A stretch of DNA of 64,000 nucleotides from Microbacterium sp. LWS13-1.2 (lineage in GTDB: Bacteria; Actinomycetota; Actinomycetes; Actinomycetales; Microbacteriaceae). The DNA lies in assembly GCF_040144835.1 (NCBI RefSeq), contig NZ_CP151632.1, forward strand, positions 1,674,001-1,738,000. The letters are read 5' to 3'. Below, in pieces: positions 41,511-49,103 of this stretch (its first letter is position 1; every line of letters starts with the position of its first letter). A model generated the notes under the pieces. The model saw only the letters and a list, made by a program, of their open reading frames with translations, did not search any database and was not told the origin of the DNA. The translations under genes were made by a program, and so were the position numbers.

Positions 41511-43486
41511 GCCGACGCCACCTGCTCGGCCGGCGACAGATCGGCCGCTGACGCCACGCCGCGCGAAACCTCATCCGCGCGCTCACCGGCATCCGGCAGA
41601 GGCACAGGGACGGCGACACCGGCGAGCCGCCAGACCGCGAACGCGGGACCGTCCGCCGACAGCAGCACCGCGCCGTCTTCGGCCACGACAAGCGTCGCCT
41701 CGCCGTAGGCGGCCTCGGCCGTCACGGCGCCGGGTAGCACGCCGGACGGGATCACGGCATCCACATCGCCCTTCGACGCCAGCACGAGCAGCGTCTCGTC
41801 CTCAGACTCGCGCGTGAACACGACGGTGTCGTCGTCGACGTGGATCCAGCGCAGGCCGCCGGTCGACAGCGTCGGGTGCGCGCGCCGCAGTGCGATGAGC
41901 TCGCGGTAGACGGCGAGACGCTCCGCAACCTCCGGCTCGGACTCGGTGCCCCACGGGATCGGCGTGCGGCTGTCTTCACCCTCGGCGCCGATCAGGCCGA
42001 ACTCGTCGCCGGCGAACACGACCGGAAGGCCCGGCAGCGTCACCATGAGGCCGACCGCGACCGGGATCGTGCCGGGGCCGGCGTTCGTCGCGAAGCGGCC
42101 GGTGTCGTGTGTGTCGAGCGGCTGCATGTTGCCCAGCCGCACCCGCCACGGGATGCTCGCGGTGAACCTGATGACGGCGTCGACGAACTGCCGCCCGGTG
42201 TACCGCGGGATGCCGCCGATCGGCTGGCCGAAGAACCACGGCTCGGTGCGTTGGACGCCCTCCGCCGTCATGAACGGCGTACCGGTCGGCTCGGAGAGCC
42301 ATCCCCACAGCGGCCGCGTGAACGACGGGTACGTCATGGCGCCATGCCAGCCGTCGCCCTGCAGGTCGCTCGCAGCGTCGTTCGTCGACTCGCCGAGCAG
42401 GATGGTGTCGGGGTTGATCTCGATCATGGTGCGCCGCAGCAGCTGCCGCACCTCGGCGTTCAGATCGACGTCGCCGAGCCGGCCGGTCATGTTGGCGACA
42501 TCGATGCGCCAGCCGTCCGCCGAGTACGGCGGCTTCAGCCACTTCGCGACGACCGAGTCGGGTCCCTCGATGAAGCGCCGGCGCAGCTCCTGCGAGGCCC
42601 AGTTGAACTTCGGCAGCGTGGGCGTGCCCAGCCACGACACGTACTCGGTGTTCGCGTCGTCGGTGAAGTAGTAGAACTCCTCCTCGGGCGCACCCGGATG
42701 GCCGACGGCCGCCTGGAACCACTCGTGCCGATCGCCCGAATGGTTGCTGGTGAGATCGCCGATGACACGGATGCCGCGGGCGTGGGCGGCCTCGATCAGG
42801 CGGATGTACGCCGCATCGCCGCCCAGCAGCGGGTCGACGCTGTGGAAGCTCGACGCGTCGTAGCGGTGGTTCGACGCGGCGGGGAAGATCGGCGTCAGAT
42901 AGAGGAGGTTGACGCCGAGTGAGACCAGGTGGTCGAGCTTTTCGATCACGCCGTCGAGGTCGCCGCCGTAGAACTGCTGCGAGCGGCCCGGCATCACCGG
43001 GTCGACCGGGGTGTCCCAGCTCGCCGCGATCGCCCACTCCGGCGTCGGATGTTCGTCGGCCTGCGCCGACCGCGCGAAGCGGTCGGGGAAGACCTGGTAC
43101 ATCACGGCGTCGGCGAGCCACGCCGGCGGTGCGGGGTACGCCACCAGGGCGAAGTCCTCCGCGTCGAGCGTCTCGAGCTGGTGCAGCCCGGTCTGGTTGA
43201 GCCACTCCACACGACGGTCTTCGTGCACCAGAAGCCAGCGGTAGCCGTGACGGGGGTTGCGCACCGTGACCGGTGCCTCCCACCAGTCCCAGCCGTCGAC
43301 CGTGCCGAGGAGTGCGGCATCCGTCCACTCCGGCTCGTGGTCGGGGTTCGAGCGGGTGCGGACTGCAGCGAGGGGGCCGTAGCCGGCCGGCACGCGCAGC
43401 CGCACGGTGACGACGTCGCCCAGCTGCGGGGCGAGGTCGGACACGTACAGGGGCGAGCCGTCGTGATGCGGGGTCAGGGTTGTCAT
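41507..43486 (-). CDS. GH13 alpha-glycosidase, cyclomaltodextrinase/neopullulanase-like
   Basis: A 659-residue cytoplasmic amylase-family enzyme. An N-terminal beta domain (residues 1-125) precedes the barrel, as in cyclomaltodextrinases. Conserved regions are Asp-Leu-Thr-Ser-Asn-His (region I), Gly-Trp-Arg-Ile-Asp-Val-Ala-Asn with nucleophile Asp329, Leu-Gly-Glu-Ser with acid/base Glu366, and Asp-Thr-His-Asp-Thr-Gly with Asp461. The C-terminal beta domain runs from about 570. It has no signal peptide and would degrade imported maltodextrins, fitting the MalEFG operon immediately upstream on the same strand. GGAAAGG precedes ATG 43486. Confidence 0.92.
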   Translation of the reverse strand: MTTLTPHHDGSPLYVSDLAPQLGDVVTVRLRVPAGYGPLAAVRTRSNPDHEPEWTDAALLGTVDGWDWWEAPVTVRNPRHGYRWLLVHEDRRVEWLNQTGLHQLETLDAEDFALVAYPAPPAWLADAVMYQVFPDRFARSAQADEHPTPEWAIAASWDTPVDPVMPGRSQQFYGGDLDGVIEKLDHLVSLGVNLLYLTPIFPAASNHRYDASSFHSVDPLLGGDAAYIRLIEAAHARGIRVIGDLTSNHSGDRHEWFQAAVGHPGAPEEEFYYFTDDANTEYVSWLGTPTLPKFNWASQELRRRFIEGPDSVVAKWLKPPYSADGWRIDVANMTGRLGDVDLNAEVRQLLRRTMIEINPDTILLGESTNDAASDLQGDGWHGAMTYPSFTRPLWGWLSEPTGTPFMTAEGVQRTEPWFFGQPIGGIPRYTGRQFVDAVIRFTASIPWRVRLGNMQPLDTHDTGRFATNAGPGTIPVAVGLMVTLPGLPVVFAGDEFGLIGAEGEDSRTPIPWGTESEPEVAERLAVYRELIALRRAHPTLSTGGLRWIHVDDDTVVFTRESEDETLLVLASKGDVDAVIPSGVLPGAVTAEAAYGEATLVVAEDGAVLLSADGPAFAVWRLAGVAVPVPLPDAGERADEVSRGVASAADLSPAEQVASA

Positions 43487-43507
43487 GCTCTTGCCTTTCC
43501 AAAGACA

Positions 43508-43524
43508 GGCGGCGCGGCGCCGCC
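43508..43524 (-). other. GC-rich hairpin between malG-type and GH13 genes
   Basis: GGCGGC (43508-43513) and GCCGCC (43519-43524) form a stem followed on the minus strand by TGTCTTT. It may attenuate transcription from the transporter operon into the GH13 gene. The surrounding 252-base gap (43487-43738) has no gene and may contain a separate promoter. Confidence 0.35.
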
Positions 43525-43738
43525 GAATGCGAGTTCGGTTCGACGTGGTTGCACGGCCGCGGCCATGACAGAGCCCATGTGTTGTTGTTCAGTTGTGTCC
43601 GTCCCGATCCTGGCATGCAGCAAGACGGATGCTGAGCCCTCAGCGTCGCGAATCCGCATGGATCGCGGCCGCCGCGAGGGGGGCGATTTCGAACCGGGCG
43701 ACGCCGTCGTCGACGGGGCGACCGAGCCGCGGCAGCCG

Positions 43739-44731
43739 CTACTTCACGCTGCCCGCGGTGAGCCCGCCGACGATGTAGCGCTGCAGCGCGAGGAACAGTG
43801 CGACCGGAAGGATGGCGGCCAGCACCGCACCCGCGGCGAACAGGCTCCAGTTCTTGGAGAACTCGTCGGAGATGAACTTGTACAGGCCGACCGCGAGCGT
43901 CTGCTTCTCGGGGTCGATGAGGATGATGCTCGCGATCACGAACTCGCTCGACGTGCCGATGAACGACAGCAGGCCGACGACCGCCAGGATCGGTGCCACC
44001 AGGCGCAGGATGATCGTGAAGAAGATGCGCGCGTGGCCCGCGCCGTCGATCTTCGCAGCCTCGTCGATGGATGCCGGAATGGTGTTGAAGAACCCGTACA
44101 TGAGATAGGTGTTCACCCCGAGCGCGCCGCCGAGGTACACCATGATCAGGCCGATCTGGGTGTTGAGGCCGATCGCCGGGAAGATGTCGCTGATCTGCAC
44201 CATGAGGAGGAAGATCGCGACCATCGCGAGCATCTGCGGGAACATCTGGACGACGAGCAGCGTCGTGAGGCCGAAACGGCGCCCGGTGAACCGCATGCGC
44301 GAGAACGCGTACGCGGCGAGAGCACCGAGGATCACGGTGCCGGCCGCGGTGATCAGCCCGATCACCAGCGTGTTGACGAACCAGGCCCCGTACGGATGGG
44401 TCTCGGACTGGAACAGGTCGAGGTAGCTCTCGATGCTCACGTTCGAGAACAGCCCGTTGGCCGTCAGCAGAGTGCCGCCCGGGTTGAGCGACGCCGACAG
44501 CACGTACAGCAGAGGGAAGATCGCGAAGACCGCCACGACGACGCCGACGATGTGACGCCAGCCCGTCTCGCGGAAGTACTTCTTGAACGTGCGGCGCGGC
44601 AACGGCGCCTCGCCGCGGACGCCGGCGGCCGCGTGGGTGTCTGCACCGGCGGCAGCCAGTTCAGCATCCTCGGCGGCGACCTTGCCGAGCAGATCGCGGG
44701 CGGCGGGGGCGCCGGGCTTGAGATCGCTCAT
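43739..44731 (-). CDS. malG: maltodextrin-type ABC transporter permease MalG
   Basis: A 330-residue membrane protein. A ~50-residue cytoplasmic N-terminus is followed by a first span (Val-Gly-Val-Val-Val-Ala-Val-Phe-Ala-Ile-Phe) and five more. The EAA loop is Asn-Thr-Ile-Pro-Ala-Ser-Ile-Asp-Glu-Ala-Ala-Lys-Ile-Asp-Gly-Ala near residue 230, and the end Gly-Gly-Leu-Thr-Ala-Gly-Ser-Val-Lys is the MalG C-terminus that reaches into the ATPase. Its ATG lies 1 base after the malF stop, indicating coupling. Substrate assignment to maltodextrin rests on the GH13 neighbour and the MalF shape. Confidence 0.9.
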   Translation of the reverse strand: MSDLKPGAPAARDLLGKVAAEDAELAAAGADTHAAAGVRGEAPLPRRTFKKYFRETGWRHIVGVVVAVFAIFPLLYVLSASLNPGGTLLTANGLFSNVSIESYLDLFQSETHPYGAWFVNTLVIGLITAAGTVILGALAAYAFSRMRFTGRRFGLTTLLVVQMFPQMLAMVAIFLLMVQISDIFPAIGLNTQIGLIMVYLGGALGVNTYLMYGFFNTIPASIDEAAKIDGAGHARIFFTIILRLVAPILAVVGLLSFIGTSSEFVIASIILIDPEKQTLAVGLYKFISDEFSKNWSLFAAGAVLAAILPVALFLALQRYIVGGLTAGSVK

Positions 44732-44732
44732 G

Positions 44733-46352
44733 TCAGTTCAGCTCCTCGAGGGCCTTGGTCCGTCGGAAGGCGATCACCGAGATCGTCGCGACGAGCAGGA
44801 AGATGATGATCGAGAACGCGCTCGCCAGGCCGTAGTCGGCCTTCGACCCGACGAACGCCACCTTGTAGACCATCGTGATGAGGATGTCGGTGGCGCCGAC
44901 GTTCACGTCAGCCGTCACGTCGCGGGGGCCACCGCCCGTGAGCATGTAGATCAGCGTGAAGTTGTTGAAGTTGTAGGCGAACGATGCGATCAGCAGTGGA
45001 GCGACCGCGACGAACAGCAGCGGCAGCTTGATGCTGCGGAAGATCTGCCAGGCGCTCGCTCCGTCGACCTTCGCGGCCTCTTGCACGTCGTCCGGGATGG
45101 ACTGCAGTGCGCCCGTGCAGATGAGGAACATGTATGGGAAGCCGAGCCACAGGTTCACCAGCAGGATGCTGAACTTCGCCAGCCACTCGTTGGTGAGCCA
45201 GGGGATGTCGGCGCCGCCGAAGAGCACGACATTGATGAAGCCGAACTCCTGGTTCATCATGCCCGCCCACACGAGCGCCGAGAGGAACCCCGGGAACGCG
45301 TACGGGAGGATCATGAGCAGGCGGTAGTACTTCTTGGACTTCATGCGCGGGTCGTTGAACACGATCGCGAGGAAGAGTCCGAGCGCGAAGCAGGTGAAGA
45401 CCGAGAAGAAGGCGAAGACGAAGGTCCACACCAGCACCGAGACGAACGGCGCCCGGATCGACTCCTCGGTGAAGGCCCTCACGAAGTTGTCGAAGCCGAC
45501 GGTGATCTGCCAGCCCGGCATGAGCTCTGTGCCGTCCGGCGCCGTGAAGGCGCCCGTGCCGATGTCGCTGTACACCGTGCCGGTCTGGGTGTCGGTCATG
45601 GTTCCGGCGGCCTCGTCGTACTCGAGGCTGGAGAGGTACACGTAGGCCACCGAGCCGTCCGGCGTGCGCAGCGAACCGTCGTTCGGGTCGTCGCTGAGCG
45701 GCACCGCCATGTCGGCGATCGCCTCCTGGTTCGCGACGATCTGCGAGAAGTTCAGTGTGGTGTAGCCGGGTACCGCGACGGCCTTGCCGCCGTCCATCTC
45801 GGCGTCGTCGACGGACTCGAGCGGGCGCTCCACACCGCCGATCTCGACGTCGCCGTCAGGGTCGGTGACGAGGAATGAGAACTCGCCGAGCTGCTCGACG
45901 ATCGTGAGCTCGTACTCGGGCGAGTCGGGCACGCGCTCCTGCGCCGAGAGCATGAGCGCGTTGACCGCGCTCTCCTTCGAGCCGTTGTGGCCGGTGCCGT
46001 AGTTGGTGAATGCGATGTACGCCGTGTAGCCGGCGACGAAGATCTGGAAGATCAACAGGAAGATGAGCCCGGGGATCAGGTACTTGGCGGGCAAGTTGCC
46101 GCGGCCGAAGTACACCCAGTTGGCGACGCCGGTCACGACGACCACCGCGATCGCGGCGACCCACTGCTCGCTCTGGAACAGCACGAGCGCGGCGTACACG
46201 GCGATGGCATCGATGACACCGAGGGCGACGACCTTGAAGATCATCAGCTTCCAGCCGGCGCCTGCCGCCTCCGCGACGCGGGCGGCGCGCTTCGACTTCT
46301 TGCTCGGGGGTGTCTCGACCGCTGCGTCGCGGTCCATGGTCGGCGTCGTCAT
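44733..46352 (-). CDS. malF: maltodextrin-type ABC transporter permease MalF
   Basis: A 539-residue membrane protein, much longer than the two other MalF-type permeases in the window (312 and 322). The extra length is a ~150-residue extracytoplasmic insertion after the third span, beginning near Tyr-Thr-Ala-Tyr-Ile-Ala-Phe-Thr-Asn-Tyr-Gly. This corresponds to the P2 loop of true MalF that contacts the binding protein. The EAA loop is Ser-Ile-Pro-Asp-Asp-Val-Gln-Glu-Ala-Ala-Lys-Val-Asp-Gly-Ala near residue 425. It follows malE, separated by a strong hairpin, and precedes malG by 1 base. Confidence 0.93.
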   Translation of the reverse strand: MTTPTMDRDAAVETPPSKKSKRAARVAEAAGAGWKLMIFKVVALGVIDAIAVYAALVLFQSEQWVAAIAVVVVTGVANWVYFGRGNLPAKYLIPGLIFLLIFQIFVAGYTAYIAFTNYGTGHNGSKESAVNALMLSAQERVPDSPEYELTIVEQLGEFSFLVTDPDGDVEIGGVERPLESVDDAEMDGGKAVAVPGYTTLNFSQIVANQEAIADMAVPLSDDPNDGSLRTPDGSVAYVYLSSLEYDEAAGTMTDTQTGTVYSDIGTGAFTAPDGTELMPGWQITVGFDNFVRAFTEESIRAPFVSVLVWTFVFAFFSVFTCFALGLFLAIVFNDPRMKSKKYYRLLMILPYAFPGFLSALVWAGMMNQEFGFINVVLFGGADIPWLTNEWLAKFSILLVNLWLGFPYMFLICTGALQSIPDDVQEAAKVDGASAWQIFRSIKLPLLFVAVAPLLIASFAYNFNNFTLIYMLTGGGPRDVTADVNVGATDILITMVYKVAFVGSKADYGLASAFSIIIFLLVATISVIAFRRTKALEELN

Positions 46353-46388
46353 CGGCTCTTCTTTCCGGGACTGCGGGAATGCGGTGCC

Positions 46389-46416
46389 GGGGCGGCGTCC
46401 TCGCGGACGCCGCCCC
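46389..46416 (-). other. strong intercistronic hairpin between malE and malF
   Basis: GGGGCGGCGTCC (46389-46400) and GGACGCCGCCCC (46405-46416) form a perfect 12-bp stem with the 4-base loop TCGC in the 79-base gap after malE. By analogy with malE-malF of enteric bacteria it probably protects malE mRNA or partly terminates transcription, so binding protein exceeds permease. Confidence 0.6.
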
Positions 46417-46431
46417 GAACGTGCCTGCTGC

Positions 46432-47679
46432 TTACTGGATGGCGGCCTGGATGTCGGACGACATCTTGTTCCACAGGTCGACCGGCGAGCCGCCGGTGCC
46501 GTTGATGATGGCCGTCTCGGTGACGCCCCAGTACTCCCACACCGAGCCCATCTCGGGGATGCTCGGCATCGGGACCGCTTCGGCTCCCACGGCGCCGAAG
46601 CCGGCGGTGATCGGGTCGCCCGCCACAGCCGCGTCGTACGCAGCGGTCAGTGCCGGAGTGCGGCCGCCGACCTCGTAGAGCGCGGTCTGGACCTCTTCGC
46701 TGCCGATGTAGTTCGCGAGGAACTCGGTGGCCGCCAGCGAGTTTTCGCTCTCGGAGCTCAGGAAAAAGCCCTGCACGCCCGCGAACGGCTGAGCGGCCTG
46801 GCCGCCCGCCGACGGGATCGGGTCGACGGCGAGGTTGAGACCCGCCTCTTCCGCGGCCGGCACGTTCCACGGGCCGGTGAGGTAGAACGGCGCCTTGCCG
46901 GCGACGAAGTTCTCGCGAGCGAGGTCGCCCGAGATGTTCGAGTTGAAGACACCGGTGCCCGTCGCGCCCTGCGAGCCGAGCCACGTGGCGAACGCCTGGC
47001 CGCCCTCGTTGCCGATCTGCAGGTCGTCGGCGTTGTAGCTGCCGTCGGCGTTGGTGCCGAAGACGGGGGCGCCGAACGACGTCTGGAATGGGTACAGGTG
47101 GTACGGGTCGGCCGCCTCGGGGTCGAGACCGACGAGGAACTTGTACTCGGTGCCTGCCGCCGTGCCCTTGGCGATCATGTCGTCGTACGACGTGGGAGCC
47201 TCGGGAGCGAGGTCCGTGTTGCGCAGCAGCGCGATGTTCTCGATCGCGTACGGAACGCCGTAGACCTGGCCGTCGTAGCTCCAGGCGTCGATCGCGACCT
47301 TCTCGTAGTCGGATGCCGCGTCGCCCAGCTCGACCGGGGCCACGACGCCGTTGGTGACGAGCGTGCCCAGCCAGTCGTGGGCGCCCACCGCGATGTCGGG
47401 GCCTTTGCCGGTCGGAACCTGCTGCACGAACTGGTCGCGGATCTCGCCGAACTCCTTCTGCACGAGCTTGACCTTCACGCCGGTGTCAGCGGTGAAGTCC
47501 TTCGCCGCGTCCTCGAGCACTGCGGCACGGTCGGCGTCGACCCAGACCGTGATCTCGCCTGCCGACTCGCCTTCGTCGCCCGAGTTCGAGTCGCCTCCGC
47601 TTGCGCAGCCGACGAGGGTCAGCGCGGAAACAGCGGCGATCGCGCCGAAAGCCGCGATGCTCCTCTTGTTCACCTTCAT
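46432..47679 (-). CDS. malE: maltose/maltodextrin-binding lipoprotein MalE-like
   Basis: A 415-residue extracellular lipoprotein. After Met-Lys-Val-Asn-Lys-Arg the signal ends in the lipobox Leu-Val-Gly-Cys near residue 25, with a Ser/Gly/Asp linker. Mature features typical of MalE include Ile-Thr-Val-Trp-Val-Asp, Pro-Asp-Ile-Ala-Val-Gly-Ala-His-Asp-Trp-Leu-Gly and Tyr-Gly-Val-Pro-Tyr-Ala-Ile-Glu-Asn, Phe-Tyr-Leu-Thr-Gly-Pro-Trp, and Gly-Gly-Arg-Thr-Pro-Ala. It is the first gene of the operon. Two LacI-type operators lie 75-175 bases upstream, consistent with repression by a MalR/LacI-type protein encoded outside this cluster. The much longer upstream open frame is rejected. Confidence 0.93.
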   Translation of the reverse strand: MKVNKRSIAAFGAIAAVSALTLVGCASGGDSNSGDEGESAGEITVWVDADRAAVLEDAAKDFTADTGVKVKLVQKEFGEIRDQFVQQVPTGKGPDIAVGAHDWLGTLVTNGVVAPVELGDAASDYEKVAIDAWSYDGQVYGVPYAIENIALLRNTDLAPEAPTSYDDMIAKGTAAGTEYKFLVGLDPEAADPYHLYPFQTSFGAPVFGTNADGSYNADDLQIGNEGGQAFATWLGSQGATGTGVFNSNISGDLARENFVAGKAPFYLTGPWNVPAAEEAGLNLAVDPIPSAGGQAAQPFAGVQGFFLSSESENSLAATEFLANYIGSEEVQTALYEVGGRTPALTAAYDAAVAGDPITAGFGAVGAEAVPMPSIPEMGSVWEYWGVTETAIINGTGGSPVDLWNKMSSDIQAAIQ

Positions 47680-47753
47680 TGGTGGGTGCCTCTCTTGAGT
47701 GCTGGTGTAGTGCCGACCTTCGCCGTGGCAGAAGACCGTGTGTGCGTGCAAAC

Positions 47754-47767
47754 TGCAAGCGCTTACA
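47754..47767. promoter_or_regulatory. LacI-type operator 1 upstream of malE
   Basis: TGCAAGCGCTTACA fits the LacI/GalR-family half-site pattern TGNAANCGNTTNCA at every fixed position. It lies 75 bases before the malE start. The cognate repressor is unknown; the LacI protein at 18881-19915 is far away. Confidence 0.75.
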
Positions 47768-47840
47768 TTGTGCATGACGCCACGGGAACTGGCAACACGA
47801 CCAGCCTCAATCGATATCTCGCCGTGACATTCGATGCCCA

Positions 47841-47854
47841 TGGAATCGCTTGCA
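47841..47854. promoter_or_regulatory. LacI-type operator 2 upstream of malE
   Basis: TGGAATCGCTTGCA also fits TGNAANCGNTTNCA. It is 87 bases from operator 1, about eight helical turns, a spacing that would allow DNA looping. It lies between malE and the divergent yajQ gene (start 47945), so it could also affect yajQ. Confidence 0.6.
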
Positions 47855-47944
47855 CAGCTCCCGCCACCACTCGGCTGTCTCCCGGGACGACGGCCGCGGC
47901 ACCGTCTCTCGGCGTTGACGGGCACCCGCCGATAGACTCCCGCC

Positions 47945-48433
47945 ATGGCAGATTCCTCGTTCGACATCGTCAGCAAGGTCGACCACCAGGAGGCGGAGAA
48001 CGCCCTCAACCAGGCGCGCAAAGAGATCGAGCAGCGGTACGACTTCAAGGGCACCGGCGCCTCCGTCGAGTGGAGCGGCGAGTCGGTGCTCATCAAGGCG
48101 AGCACCGAGGAGCGCGCGAAGGCCGTCCTCGACGTCTTCCAGTCGAAGCTCATCAAGCGCGGCATCTCACTGAAGAGCCTGGAGTCCGGGGAGCCCTTCG
48201 CCAGCGGCAAAGAGTACCGGATCGTCTCGACGATCAAGGACGGCATCTCGTCGGAGAATGCGAAGAAGATCTCGAAGATCATCCGCGACGAGGGGCCCAA
48301 GGGCGTCAAGTCGCAGATCCAGGGAGACGAGCTGCGCGTGCAGTCCAAGTCCCGCGACGACCTGCAGGAGGTGCAGCGCCTGCTGAAGGCCGCCGACCTC
48401 GAGGTCGACCTCCAGTTCATCAACTACCGGTAG
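47945..48433 (+). CDS. yajQ: YajQ family nucleotide-binding protein
   Basis: A 162-residue cytosolic protein matching YajQ over its full length: Ser-Phe-Asp-Ile-Val-Ser-Lys-Val-Asp at the start, [20 protein letters not shown], and [10 protein letters not shown] near the end. Some YajQ proteins bind cyclic di-GMP, and others have been linked to nucleotide or tRNA binding; the role in actinobacteria is unclear. It is divergent from malE and 49 bases before the phosphopantetheinyl transferase gene on the same strand. Confidence 0.95.
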   Translation: MADSSFDIVSKVDHQEAENALNQARKEIEQRYDFKGTGASVEWSGESVLIKASTEERAKAVLDVFQSKLIKRGISLKSLESGEPFASGKEYRIVSTIKDGISSENAKKISKIIRDEGPKGVKSQIQGDELRVQSKSRDDLQEVQRLLKAADLEVDLQFINYR

Positions 48434-48482
48434 CGCCAGCTCCCGACCTGCGGTGTTTCAGGCAGCGGGCGGAGGGCACTTC

Positions 48483-49103
48483 GTGAGCGGCAGCAGTCCT
48501 CGCGCCGTGCCGCACACCGGCCGCATCGAGCGCGAGCTCGCGACCACACCTCCCACGCGGCTGCAGCTCGCGTGGAAGGTCGTGCCGAACGGCGCTGCAC
48601 GACGCGACGTGGCGTGGGATCTTCTGCGTGAGATGCTGGCGCCGGGCGCCGAGCTGTCGAATCCCTGCGCGCGCTGCGGCGGACCACACGGTCCGGTTCG
48701 GACGACGGATGGCTCGGCCCGGCCTGCCGTCGCCTATGCGAGCGGCGTCGCCGTCGCGGCGGTCGCCTCGCGCGGTCCTGGCACATTCGCGATCGACGCC
48801 GAAGTCGAGACCGACCCGGTGCGGGACGCTGCAGGTCTGAACGGAATCCTCGGCGCTCGATCGGGCGTGCGATTGCGCGACTGGGTGCGGGTGGAGGCTG
48901 CCCTCAAGGCGGACGGGCGGGGCCTTCGCGTCGACCCGGGCACGGTCGCCGTCGCACCGGTGGGCGGCCAGAGATGGCGGGCGGTCGTGCCGGGCGGACC
49001 AGTCATCGGCGGATGGGACATCGGCGGCCCCCCTGGCCTCGTCATCAGTGCCGCACTCAGCGAGGCATCGGAGGCAGCTCGGGTCGATCCAGCCACGCCG
49101 TGA
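48483..49103 (+). CDS. 4'-phosphopantetheinyl transferase-like protein
   Basis: A 206-residue protein with the pattern of small actinobacterial phosphopantetheinyl transferases. It has Cys-Ala-Arg-Cys-Gly-Gly-Pro-His-Gly near residue 62, the metal-binding Ala-Ile-Asp-Ala-Glu near residue 105, and Trp-Val-Arg-Val-Glu-Ala-Ala-Leu-Lys near 140 (the Trp-x-x-x-Glu-Ala-x-x-Lys motif). It would load the carrier domain of the NRPS encoded opposite. GTG 48483 is 7 bases after GGAGG; GTG 48453 is an alternative without a site. Its 3' end overlaps the convergent aminopeptidase gene by 47 bases. Confidence 0.82.
   Translation: MSGSSPRAVPHTGRIERELATTPPTRLQLAWKVVPNGAARRDVAWDLLREMLAPGAELSNPCARCGGPHGPVRTTDGSARPAVAYASGVAVAAVASRGPGTFAIDAEVETDPVRDAAGLNGILGARSGVRLRDWVRVEAALKADGRGLRVDPGTVAVAPVGGQRWRAVVPGGPVIGGWDIGGPPGLVISAALSEASEAARVDPATP

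Noticed and set aside
42929..44806. 625-codon plus-strand open frame opposite GH13 and malG
   Set aside because: Spans two recognised genes and their gap antisense; composition typical of a shadow frame.
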